Source: Prunella strophiata (lineage: Eukaryota > Chordata > Aves > Passeriformes > Prunellidae). Taken from it: a stretch of DNA of 64,000 bases. A program made the translations under genes and the position numbers. Shown piece after piece: positions 1-13,600 of this stretch. The stretch covers positions 27,633,490 through 27,697,489 of the forward strand of contig JAZBQD010000014.1 in NCBI GenBank assembly GCA_036583965.1. Reading direction: 5' to 3'. The first letter of the stretch is position 1. Every line of letters begins with the position of its first letter. Below the pieces are notes generated by a model. That model did no database searches. It was not told the origin of the DNA and worked only from the letters and a program-made list of their open reading frames with translations.

Positions 1-630
1 TAAAAATGCCTATCTATTTTTGGATCCCAAATTGGTAAACGTTTTAGTGCTCTCACAAAGTTCATGTCTTTAGATTTATTTTTTTTTTTTATTACATATT
101 TAAATTTTTACATGGAAATTATTTCTTCACACCAATTGTAACAATATATCAACCTAAAATATCATGCTACTTTAAATAGATTGTCCTGATTCAAATTATT
201 CTAAGACACAAAGCTAAGTTCTTGGATACTTAAGAATTAGGAATTTAATGAGATCTACATTCTCCCTGAGGTGTTGAGTACAAACATGTCCCTCATTGCA
301 AATGGGAAAAGTGAGTGTTTTGCATCTCTTTAGAAGTCAAACTACCTATTTCTTTTTTCACATCTGGATGTGTATTTCACAACTATTCAATATTTTTAAA
401 TTCTGTGAAAACACCAGACTTCATACGTGAACATGCATGATGAGTATAAAAGAGTTAAAAGGATAAAGAGTTTAGTAAGATTAATGATTTCTTTACACTA
501 TTCTAATGCATTTAAAACTCAACTGCTCAGTTACTAGGAGTAGCCCTTCCTAATAATTGATAAAGTAGCTGCCAGGATGAATAATTAAGGCTGTCGGAAG
601 GATTTGGAAATGCACCTGACATGTACTCAC
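1..630. other. CFAP54 intron, downstream of w46
   Basis: AT-rich sequence without a recognisable exon, repeat or RNA gene. No donor and acceptor pair in phase 0 was found on the minus strand. Confidence 0.55.
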
Positions 631-816
631 TGCTTTAATGGTATGCTTATGTGCCAAAACAAGCAAGTTAAATGGTTCCACTGCAGAAGAGCCATGTTCT
701 GAGTCCTCTGCGATTTGCAGTGGCAGCATGTCTGCCAGCAGAAGCGTACTTTTCACAAGAGTCAAAGTAGCTGGCAGGGAAATAAATGTCTCCTCTTGGA
801 GTAAACCGATGATATT
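631..816 (-). CDS. CFAP54: CFAP54 exon w46 (last in window)
   Basis: 62 codons, phase 0 in and out. NIIGLLQEETFISLPATL, then TLVKSTLLLADMLPLQIA and VEPFNLLVLAHKHTIKA. Acceptor TGTGTCCAAACAG, donor GTGAGT. The next exon should begin at a codon boundary to the left of the window. Confidence 0.93.
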
Positions 817-3800
817 CTGTTTGGACACAGACAACATAAACCAGAGTAGTTACTATATTCCTGTCTATTTATGGGGACAAAGCATGGAAAAAAAAAAAAA
901 AATCTATTTTAGAGGCACTACATTTCAAACTTATTTAATGCTGCCATCAGCTGTTCTGACTACACAAAAAATTAATCAAAGAAAAGTGAACAGTTTTCCC
1001 TTTGTGTTCAAACCTGCAAAAGAAGTTTAATGTCTGCCACAGGACGTTTTTCTTGCAGGTCAAGAATAGCAGCTTGCACCATCATTTCAGCCTGAGTCTC
1101 AATATCACCAAAGGCTTCTGCCTCTAATATTACTTCTTTTATCACACTTCTGCGCTCAGCTACATCATTTCCTAAAGAAGTAGAACATATGAATAGTAAA
1201 AATACAACAGAAAAGACTTTATTGTGTGTTCTACCATTCTTACAGAAAATCTGACATTATGAATTCCACATTGCACATGTACCATTTCATCAATTTTGTG
1301 TCAAATTTACTTTTAAAAGAAAGAAAAATGGCTTAATTTCTAAACAGCACTAGATGTAAGTTCATCCAAATGCATGGGTTTTATGCAAGCCATCAAAATA
1401 AATATTAAGATATTTTAAATCTGTTCTACTTATCCAAAAATCTGATTTTACTTAAAATTGTAAAATTTTAAGTGACAGCCTGCAGAGAAATTATCCAGAA
1501 CTGATTAAGTAAGACTTTGGCAACAGACCTAGACTGATTTTTGTACTTAAGTGAGCATCAGAGTTGTTCATAGGACCTAGGAATGAAAAACATTTTATTC
1601 ATAACCAAACTTCAAAAAATGTATTTTGCAATATGTCTCTTAAATCCTTAAAAAAATTACCTGGGACATTTTTAGGAACTATGTAGTGATATTTCATTTA
1701 TTGGAGATACAGAAAGCAAAAAATACTTTGAGATTTTTAAAATTAGAAGTACTCAGCAACAGCACTTTTTAAAACAGCCATACTTTCCTAATTATGCTAG
1801 AATATTTGAAACTTTTAGACACAATTATCAAAAGATAATGACCATTAAATGAAAATTAATATAATACTTTCTGTTTTCATGTTCTAGGAGAGAATGTGCT
1901 CATAAATTTATTTTCCTTATTGGATTGGATGAATTTAATACAAATATTTGTTCAGTGATAATACAGCCACAGACTATGTTCGTATTTTTTAACTATGAAT
2001 AAGAATTGTGTCTGTATAGGCTCATTTGCCTACTAAAAAACTCTTAAGCAAGAAAGCTCAGTACCTTTCATATCACCAACACCATGTATCTGTGTTCACA
2101 AGTGCAGTCACTAACATTGCTCGACACCTCAGCCACAAATGTACATTCATGAGCCCTTGTGCTGTTACACGGGGAGGGAGTGGAACCCCTTCTGTGGTGG
2201 AGTCCTAATAAGTCCCAAAAGCAAGAAAAACATTACTTTGAGTAACATACTTTACTACAAACAAGGCAACAGGGCAGCACCAGTCTAAAATAAATTATTA
2301 CAAGTATATTACAAATAATAGTAACATTCTAAACAGAATTTTACTTGAAGGTTAGATACATATATTTTTAATAACAGGAGGCCATTTATTATTTAAATTT
2401 TAATATATATAAAATAATTTTAAGCATTGAATATTAAACCACTTTTTATGTGAGACTCCATAACTATATCTATGTACTATATTTATTACGAAGAATAATT
2501 CTAAGAGTTTAGATTTTACTCCATTTTATTTAGATTTTACTTCTAAGGCACATAAAAGTATAATTTTAGAGCAGGATCAGTACCAATTTATGGTATCTCA
2601 AAAATGACTAGAAAGAAATTTTAGGTTTTGATTTCTAGTTTTTTGTGTTTCTGTTGTTTAGAAACAAATATTAGTGTCATGTAGTAGTACAAGTGTTTGT
2701 GAGAATTCTCAGCTCAACTCCTTGTGCTATCTTCATATATTCTAAAAAATCTTTCTATTGCTAAAATTCTACACTCCATGTTCTACTATTTGTTTCAGCA
2801 AGCAATCACTGGACAATGCACCACCTGCATTTTACTTATACAAAAAATCATCATGACTGATTTGCATTGATGCAAATGAGGAAAAAATATCTATAGCTCA
2901 GTTACTGGCTATAGGACCATCCTAAGAAAAGAGAGGAGCAAGTGCAGAGGTACAGAAGCCCCTGATATGCAACACAAACAGTGTTGCTTGTCCATCTGAG
3001 TCAGTTTGACTCACTGTGCTCTCAAGAGTGACTGTGTGGTGTGTGAGCAACAGGCTTTCAAAGCAGAGGTCAGAATCCCTGTGTGCTGGACAACAGAAGT
3101 CAGCTGAAATCTTGCTCCATGTGGAACACAGCAATGATGTGAAATGGTCCATCTGGCTCTTCGAAAGAGAATTCAGTTTTCAATCAGAAAATCTAAAGTA
3201 CCTTAACTGAACAATACAAGATTTTCAACTGATAGCTATTTTTTTCACTTCGTTTTTGTTTGAGGGGTTCTAAACAAAGAAGATTTTCAATGCTGCCATT
3301 TGAGATTAATAGAAATAAAAACTGTAATTCCTAATCTCATATAAATTAATGATGATTACAGACACAGTGAGCACACCTTAAGCAAGCAGGTATCCGAAGC
3401 ATGTCAATGATCTTTTTTTCCCCAGGTTAATGGTAACCACATAATACAAATGACTGGTATATTCTAATATTATGAAAATCGCTCAACACTTAATACAAAA
3501 AAGATTTATATACAAAGAAAGATAAATTTCAAATAAATATCCACACATACCAAATGCTCCCTTTCATCCTTTTCCTCTTGAAAATGTGCCACGTCCATGC
3601 TAAAAACTTTTGCATCTTGGAGAAGTCGAATTGCAGAGAAAGCCAAAGCAACACTGTGGTATAGAGCAATATTATTTAAAAATACTAATTATATTTGCCA
3701 CTTTATGATTTTATTAAAATAGATACTTCATTTTTTACTATGTCAGAGATCTAAATCACCAGTTACCAATTTTTGCTTCACTAAAACATTATTACACTCA

Positions 3801-6800
3801 GACTATTTTCTGAATTTGTAGGCACTGCATTATGAAAGTGACAAAAGAGCAGTAAGAGAACAAGTTTTGCTAATAACAGACATAACCTGGTAATATTTCA
3901 CTGTTAGGGAGGTCAGACATTGAAATAGGTTGCCCAGGGAGGTCGTGGAGTCACCATGCATCTGGATCTAGGTGATACCATTTAGTGGTTTAGGGGTCAC
4001 AGTGGTGATGCTGGGTTGATGGTTGGACTTGATGAGATCAATGATTCTATTATTCTATCAATGGCATATAAGCTCAAATATATTATATTCTGTTGGAGCA
4101 ATCAAAACAGAACTCCATTATAATTTCCAGTTGCACACAGAATCATAGAATAATTTCAACTGGCAAAGACCTCTAAGATTGTCAAGCCAAAATTTTAGAT
4201 GTAGTCAAATCAGTACAGCAAGACTAACCATAGCATATCTGTCTTGAGCAATAAGTTCTTAGAAATTAGAAGCTGTAAAAATACTAAAAATTGAAAGATA
4301 AATTAGGAGAGTTCTATATCATCCACAACTAAGGTTGATACCTTCCTCCTTAAAACTTTTCTGGGCTATGCATTAATCCTCCTGTTAAATCCACATGGTC
4401 AAATACTCACAGGATCTTCGTAAACACCATCAAGGTGATGAGGCAAAACCTCATCAGTAAGAAATCACATGACATTGCATCTACTGCACTCCCTGCCCCA
4501 TATGCTAAACTCTTTTCTGGAGTTCACTCTGAACAGCACCTTTGAAAGATACAGACACGATTAGGACTGGTGCAGCATTCAACCCTGTGTGTCAAAAAAT
4601 GATGGGCTTAGATCTCAAAATATTGTCAGGTTTCTTAAAATACAAACTACTTTCTTTTTTGCTGTCTTTATAAGCACTCAGATACACTCAGATAATGTTC
4701 CATTTTCTTTACATGTACAAAATGTGTATCTACAGCAGTAGACTTTGTGAATACAATTATTTCATTATATGAAGACATCTGCAAAGCCATCATAGAGAGA
4801 AGACCTTTTTCATAACAGGAACTTTCCAGAGAACACACTACTCAAAATATTCTGAGAATCACCAAAATCAATGTCTCTATTGGTTTCTCCCAGTTGCACA
4901 TTTTCTTCTATGTCTGTAAATCTTTACTTTCCTACATCTTCTCTAAAACATTTGTGAGTTTGGTTTTGGGGGTTGTTTGTTTGGAATTTTTTTAAAATTC
5001 TACATGTTCTCTACTCCCAGAAACATTTTTCTAATAATTCTACTAAGCTACCAAAGAGTATGCTTAGCTCACTACTTAAAAGATTTTTTCATCAGGTTAA
5101 TTTTTAAAAAGGTATAACCAAAGTTCTTATCTATGCTGGTTTTTTTACACAGACTCTCTTTACATAAAGACTAGCTGTTATGAAGCATATAAAAAATAGA
5201 AAATAATTATTAACACCTTTAAGTCCTTTTTATGCTGCCAGAACAATGCAAATATCTTTTAATGCAAGAAAGATTCAGGGTCTGTGTGAATTTACTGCTT
5301 TTAAGATGTTCTAGACTAATGGTTGCAAAGGCAAAGATCTTGCACAAAGAATTCTGAACAAGAGCTGAACTACTTCTAAATTACACACATTATTCTGTCA
5401 ACATATGTATAACCACAGGATGAATAACCTCCTGTTAAGATAAGAGAGCAGTTAAAGTCTTCCTGTCATTTCTGATTCTATCCCCCTTGCTGTTTTTGTG
5501 ATGCAGACCTGGATGGATTACACCAATTCAGCACAAATAGACCTCAAAGTAACAAGGAGAACCAAAGCTGTTAATATCTTGGCTTTTACCTTTCAGAATT
5601 CAATCCTTATGAATCTCCTTCATCATCCCTTTACCTCAGTTTTATTCAACAAAATGAAAACAGAATAAATCAATGTTGAATTTGATGATAAGTTTCTCTC
5701 CAACAACGGAAAAGGTGAAACAGAATTTGCTTATAAAAGCAAAAAGAAAAAAGGATAATGCAAGGATGTACCCCAACTGCCTTTTTTAAGAGTTCTCCCC
5801 TGAAACCAAGGCATCAAAGTTAAAATTACAGCAAAATCTGACTTTTCTTAAAACATTGCTTGAGATGCTATGGTTCACATCTCAAATACCTTGGAGAAGA
5901 TACAGCACCTAAGAGTATATACAGGTTATTAACAAATATTAACCTAAATTCCTCAGTACCACTGCCTCGAGTTAACTGCTCTTGTCAACAGTTAGCAAAA
6001 TTGAAAATGAGGCTATTTCTGCCTACATGCTTACACATAAACTTCTTAAGTAAAATATAGACCACAAGCCCAAAGATTCATATATGCCTTGTTTTAAGTC
6101 ACAATTTATTCATATAAGCAGAGAAGCACACATTTGGGTAATTAAAAAGTTCACACTTATAGGACAGACACCATGCAAGTAGTCTCCTTGAGATCAATGG
6201 GATTAGTCCCATACATAAAGTTATTCTGAAGCATACATTTTTTTGCAAGACAGAAGCTTGTAATGCAGAAGCTTCCCTTGATGAAATTTTTGTGACCCTC
6301 TTCTGCTGTCAACAAGAGTGATGTGTCTATATATTTCCCTTGACAAAATACACATCCTTTTATCAGCTGAATCAGAAAGTGACAAGATGATCAAAATAGG
6401 AAAGTACAGCTGACTATAACAATTTCACCACTAGGTCATTTCGCCAAAGGAAAAAAAAAAGATGAATTTCTGTAATATCATGCAAAGTTTGATTTCTAGG
6501 CTGGCAGGCAGGAAACATTCAGCTGTCTGAAGAAATGTTTCATTTGTATCTGAGGCAGACATATCAGCAGCTTCCATGGCAGTGCAATAAGACTGCAAAA
6601 TAGGTTAAAAAACCCCAAACTCTTACTTTACTTTTTGATGGGTTTTGTCCCCTGATACTGACCACTATCAATATATAAGAAACACCCATCAAAAATTTGA
6701 GAGTCACAAAAAGTGATCTATACAATGCTTGACATCCATTGAAATCCTCGATATCCTAAAAAAGTTTATTCAATCCGAGACAAATTACAAACCAACAGAG

Positions 6801-7588
6801 GAACTAGTCTCTAGGATATAAACTGCATGGCAAAATGAAGGGTCCTGCATTGAAATGTCTTGCACACACTGGAACCAGGTCAGCAGGGTGAGAATGTCTG
6901 AGACAGGACTCTACTAATGCAGGTTTTACCAAGCCTAGTATCAAGCTAAGATTGCACACATGATATTTCAGAAGTGTGCATTCTGCTCCTTGATTACTAG
7001 TATAGTGACTTTATAAAATTCAGGACACTCAAATGTATGAAGAGGTGACTGTCAGCAACTGGTGGATTTCTCCTTGACAATTTATAGGAAATTAATCTAA
7101 TTCAGAAACCACTGAAATAGATCTATATTTCATGATGAGAAATGTCCCACAAATAACTTACAGGTCCTTACTTTGCATCTTCCCTAATGACATTATTGCT
7201 AAATTATTACAGTCCTAACATCTGAATTTTTGGGAAACTGCTTTCTTTTAAAATAACATACACAATACCTGGGGGAAAGACCACAATGCAGACTGTTACT
7301 ATTTTGAGTTCAGTAGGCTTCACTGTGAAGCTCCTGTACTTGTTAATTATTTTTATTGCTGTACCATAACAATGCAAAAGAAATTATGCTATCTAAAAGG
7401 TATTGATTTTGAGAGTGTTTATTCAGCTAAGAGAGCTGAGAGAAGGAAGGTGGCTTGTTTTGTAATAGAATAAACCAATTTTAATTGGGTAAAAAATCCC
7501 ATTGAGACAGATTTATCTATTAGCCTAATGAGCCACCTACCGCTTCATCAGTAATCTTCACCACTATTTCAACGATAAAGAAAGGGTT

Positions 7589-7628
<40 letters not shown>

Positions 7629-10600
7629 ATGCTTACTGTGCTATAAGATTTATTGTAGCAGTTCTGGTGTTTTTAGTTAGATTAGACCTAACAAACATTA
7701 CAAATACTGATTACATTGTACCAAATCTCCATCTAGTCTGGCAGGTGATGCTGCTACACCTGAGTATGTTCCATCTGTAGTTAGCAATTTGTATGCTCAA
7801 AGATTTTTCCCTCTAATAAAATATTTGATTAAAAAGATCTTTACACTGATAAAATTATGATGCATTGTTAAACTAACATCCTTCTTACACAAATTAATGT
7901 AAAATTACAGGTAGTGCTAAACAGATGAGTCCTCCTAGATAAAAGACCAAAACAATGCCTTGGAATTTAACATCTACAAAGACTGTTAATACATTTCAGT
8001 GCATCCGGTATATTCCAAGAACGTTCAATTGTAACTTTATTAAATTCTCCAAAAGAAATCAGAATCTCAAAAAAAAAAAAAAAAAAAAAAAATGACAGCA
8101 TTTGGGAATGTTAATTTGGAGAAAATATCAGGCAGATATATAGAAATGCATAGAGATAATACAACAATATTTTAGACACTATCACTAACAACACAATTAA
8201 TGCTGCTAAAATCTCTTTTAATGCTCACTTCAATGTTTTTTAATCACTGTAGTTTAAAAAATAAAATGTTGACATTTTAATTTGAAACCAATAAGTACAT
8301 CAAGAAGAAATGTTCCTTTAGGACAGAAACACAGGGCATTCTGGAACAAAGTAGAATTCAGTAGTTCAGAGACACAATTAGTGCTCTGTTGTACAATTTA
8401 AAATTATAAGAACAAGCATGATCTAACATATCCAGACTTCAACCAAAACCATGAAGATTGCAACTTTTTCTTTGTTTTTATGTAACACTTTATCATAAAA
8501 ACATCTTACAGAAAAATTGTAACTGATCATCTGGGCCGACTGAATCTCTGGCCTATAAGTGATCACCTTTTAAAAAGCAAAATAAAGCAATAGTAAAAAA
8601 ATTAAATACCTGTGTATTTTACATTTGTAAATATACTAATGGAGTTGTTACAGATAACTACTAAGATTTACAATATTGATGTAGCAATAAAGAAATAATT
8701 TTTTTAATCACTGCTGGTGCTAGATAAGGTTGTTTATAGTATTACTTACCTGTGCAAGATAAGGTTGTTTATAGTATTACTTACCTGAGAGCTGATTGAT
8801 GCCTTTGCTGAGAAATAGAAGCAAGTTCAAGTTTGGCCTCAATAAGAGCCTCTAAATCTTCCACAGAATACCGAGATATGTCCCCATCATATTTTTCCTG
8901 TATGTCCTGTACAAGATAGCTAAGACTTTCTTCAGCTTCTGTCAGTAAAATCCCCTAGAGAAGAACAGAGAGTTGTATGATTTCAAAAAGTAAGGAAACT
9001 AAACTTTTCTTTAGAAATATTTTTTTTCTGTATAGCATGCTATCACTGCATCCTAAAATAAATCAACTTAAGTGCAACATGCCTTTTCTATAAATGGGGG
9101 TGGGGTGAGGAATTCTGCTTTTGTCAGGTTTTCAGAATCACTGTGTTTAAATCAGCAACACCATAACTGTGCCTGTACTATTGCCATGCAGGCTTAACTC
9201 CATATTTTAAGGTTTAGAAATGCTATTCACTAATTTCCCATTCTTCATCTAATAGCTATACTTGATAATGTTATACTGTACTTCTCACTATGCTTAGTAA
9301 TTTTAAACAATAAATACAATATAAAAACAACATTAAATATTTCAAAAGTAGTATTAAATTCTTTATTAGCTATATTTTGACATCCTTGTGTGCAGTATGT
9401 ATCCTGAAAGTTCAACTATAATTTTCAGTCTTTCTGATTAAAAAATCTGTAGGAAGCTGAAAAAAACACATCTAAAAAGAAGCTAATTCCAATTTAAATC
9501 TCAATTGTGGAGCTTTCAGCAGAATTAAAAATTAATTTAAAGGTTTGTATCATCCAATACATTACTTTGATTAAAATTAAGAGCTTGACTTAAAAAAAAA
9601 ATCACAAAAAAACCCAAACAATAAAAACTTCAAAAGAATAGAATAGTTGAACAAAAAACAAGAGTGAGAAATATATTATGCCTCTTAAATGAGACCTATT
9701 CAATTCAAATGAACATTTCTATTTTAGTTATTTTCAAGTAGCTATTTTCAAATTATAATAAAACTTTCAAGTTTCTAGTATATGACCTATACCAACTGCC
9801 ATACAAAATCATCCTCCCTTCTCCAGGCTTTAATTTTGTATTAGTTTGTTTGGGCCAATGGCCAAAAGTAGATACTTCCAAAGTAGAAAGTCCCTCTGAA
9901 TGAGCAATATGTCAGCCCTTAATTTTTGTCAATTTGTGATGTGAAACTGACAAGCATAAAATTTACAATTAAAGAAAACTAAATCCAACTAAACAAACCC
10001 CCTTCAAACAAAGGAGCTTGTAAGCTGTGGTATGTTTTCTTCAAAATAAAGTACCAGAAAGAGATACATGAAAAATCTGAAATGTTTCACATATGAGAAT
10101 GGTAGAGAATGGTTTTTTATTTGTATAGCATATTGCCCCATCAAATAGTCTCTGACATGCTCTACAGATGGAACCCTCTGAAAGGAGATGATTTTATCTT
10201 GAAATCCCATTGTCTTTACCCTTTATGCTTAAACAGTCACACTGAGATCTGATTGTGGAAATACTTCCCATCATTTGAAAAATGATGCACCAAAAATTAA
10301 AAATGATTGCACCAAATAGTCAATACTTCATGCACAGCTAGTAAGACTACAGTCAAATTAGAAACAGAAATTTTTAGTCTCCTTTTACATACCAACCACT
10401 CATCATAATTTCTGTTACACTGAAGGCATTAACAACATTTTTTGGATCAATCTGCATTTTCTTAATACTTTTCTCCTAAAAATCAAAATTACCTTCAGCA
10501 TGGCCATATTTAATTCATCTTTACAGTCAACAAGACGCACCGTTCTGTCGTTTTGTTCCTGTTGTCTTGAATCCTGAGCAGCAACAACTGTCAGAAACAT

Positions 10601-13600
10601 TGCAGATAAAATTTCAGATAACAGATGCAGAACCAAAGCATTCTCAGTAATTTGAAGAACATAGTCCTTTTCTCTCTACTTACAACTGTGACTTTCAACA
10701 TAAAAATAATTAATAAAAATAATAATAATAGTAGAAGTATTAAATAACCTTAACAAGTCTTACTGTTTATTTCAATAATGACTGAATTTTTTGGGCAACA
10801 TTTAAAAATAATATTGTTCATAATATGACATATTAACTCATATGCAGTTAAAAGTGAAAAAAAAAAAAAAGTGCTTGAAACAATATAAACTTTTCCACCA
10901 TCTTTATAATTACCTTTTACATTTGATGCTGTAGTTTTGCTTGGCTCTGGCAAGCTGTTGTTGTCAACAGAATATAAATTTTTTTCAACTTTTTTAGGCA
11001 TATTATTTATTGTGGCAGAAAGACAAATGATGAGATGCATCTTGGCTAAAGTTAATTTAGTCATAATTTGTTGGCTGCACAGTGCTGCCACTGTTAAAGA
11101 TAGACTCCAATTAAATGTATCATCCAGTACCTACAAGAAGGTTAACAATTGGGATTATTTGAAATGACACATTTTACAGTTTTCTTGTTCAAGACATAGT
11201 CTGTTTCTATTAATAATGACTGAAAACAACAATTAACATGAATAATATTAGTAATACTCTCATTTATTATGAATGAGTTGGTTTTTTTTCCAAACTTCAC
11301 CCCTTAGTAGCACTTGCTACAGTCTCAGAGATTGGTTTTACAGCAGAAGGTGCATCTATGAAATTATAGCTATTATCATTGCAAGTTCTAGTTTTCTGCA
11401 TTGCAGGTGAATCTGTAGTTCAAAAATCTCAAGTCAAAGAAAAGTCTGCTGTTAAAAAAGGAAAAAAATTCTTGTAATCATTTTAGCATATTTCATAGAC
11501 TCTTTGTTATTCATTATAGCATCCTTGTTTTATCATGAGTTTAATAGTCTCACTTTAGATTAATAAATTTAGAAGTTGAAAGTCTACACAGATTTGCAAG
11601 ATCATGAGACCAGTAACAGTGCCACATATACTTCAAATCAAAAGCTCAAGATAATGCACAACTTCAAAATAAACCAGAAACTAGTGAGCTCAAAAGCTGT
11701 CAAGATATAATTCTCATTTTCATTCTCTAATACCAACTGTTGTAGGAGACACACAAGCTTACTGTAAACAAGAGAGAAAAGTGGAGGAGAAAAGTTAGGG
11801 GTCGTAATTTACCAATTTGTTTTAATGGTACAACTTTTTAATGGTATACATTTGTAATGGTACAACTTTGTAATGGTACACATTCTGCTAACATTTACCC
11901 CTACCAGCTCAATGGATCTGTGAGAAGGTTAATAAAAGGAAACTATTAAAACTGAAAAACACAAAAGAAGTTAGTGATGAGTAGATGATTTTAAATAAAA
12001 TCAGAAAATTTCTGTTTAGACACTAGTTTATAGAGCCACCATTTAATTTTTTTTTTCCCCCAGAAACAGACTTCAACCCCCATCTGAGTTAAGACAAGTC
12101 TATGAAGACAACTCTTATTGACAGAAATTATAACATTGAAAGCCTGACACTCTCAATGTTTTAGCAGGATAAATACCCGACCTTCCATATCACAACAAAG
12201 CTGAATACTTCTATGAGTAAAAGCCACAGATTTGTAGATCTGCACACTAGATCTCCCATCTGAAAAATGGTGAAAATGGTAGTTACCCTTCCCTTGAGAG
12301 GTCGGTCATAAAATGTAAAATTTAGGAAACAGTAATCCATTTAGGAGAATATGTCTTCTAGTTACTGGATTTTTAAACAATAGCAAGGATATTTTCTCTT
12401 ATAAATATTTATGTATAGCATAAAACATTTACCTCTTTCAGGCTTTTTTTACCTGCAAATTTGTAGCCGTCATGAGAGATGCTGAGGAATCAAATTTCTG
12501 TAAGGTCTGTAAAATGGAAAAAAAAAAACAAAAGAAAATAATGTGTTACAATATGAGTACAAAACCTCATAATGAGTTAATAGAGGTGGGAGGAGGGAAA
12601 TTTCCCTTCAAATCAGCTCATGAAACTCAATTTCCTCTGCTTCACTGTCTGTAACACAGGGTAAAGGAAGCAAACATGAAGTTTGTCCAATGCTCGACAA
12701 ACCTTTTAGTGGCGAAATTTTTCTACTGTTCATGCTGAATTCCACCTGGAGCTCTGTCCAGAAGAGTTTTGTCATGTCACCTAGCTAAAAGCACCACTCA
12801 GATAAGGAAGACCTTGATTACATTCATCCAGGATTAAATCATTAGCTCATTTTGGCAAGGAAAAGATGGTTATGGGGGAGGCTTACCCGACAACCTGATC
12901 TGCCTGCACAGGTATGCTCACAGGTAAGACAAGAGTCCAGGTCAACTGTTAACAGCTTCCAACCCTTGCAGCACATTAGTGACCAGGTAGAAGGAAAATC
13001 AAACTGACCTGGGTGATGTGAGCTCAAGGCTCTGTGGGCAGCAACAGCCATTATGGCCCAGCATCTCCTGAGGCTGCCCCCACCCTCCCCAGGGCCCAAG
13101 ACCCCATGTCAGCTTTATCCATACCTTTCATGCCTGCATGTGAAATCACACACTTTTTTCTAGAGTAGTATCTGCAGTACTCAGTGTATAAAACACACAT
13201 TTCAAAATTTATTTTTGTTCCTGCTGTTTAGTGAGAGACTTTAATGTCATTCAAAGCCTACTATTTGATTAATCTATGGAATGAAATTTAGGAATTTCTT
13301 AGGAGCATGTAACAACTTGCAGATATGGAGTATGTGCAATTTCATGAAGAAAATGGATTGTTACAGTTCCATGTCATACTTTTCTGGTGTTTACCTGCAT
13401 TTGTTCAGTATATCTGTATCCTGCTGGTATTTTGCATGGAATTCTCTCTCCCGAAATTAGCAAAGACAGCTCATTAAAGGCCTCCGTAAAAAATCCTATA
13501 TCTGTAAGTACTTTAATCTATGAAAAAATAATAAAGCCTTAGATTTGAATGTTATTCATTATTCTTTTTGCTCAAAATAAAATGTATTTAAAGGTAATTT

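Noticed and set aside
638..1030. 130-codon plus-strand ORF
   Set aside because: It is the antisense shadow of exon w46 and runs into the w45 donor region.
2922..3210. ORFs of 64-76 codons on both strands
   Set aside because: Intronic between w43 and w44, with no matching splice sites in phase.
12842..13099. 85-codon minus-strand ORF in a GC-richer patch
   Set aside because: w38 and w39 join directly in phase 0, and the ORF shows no splice signals or familiar motif.
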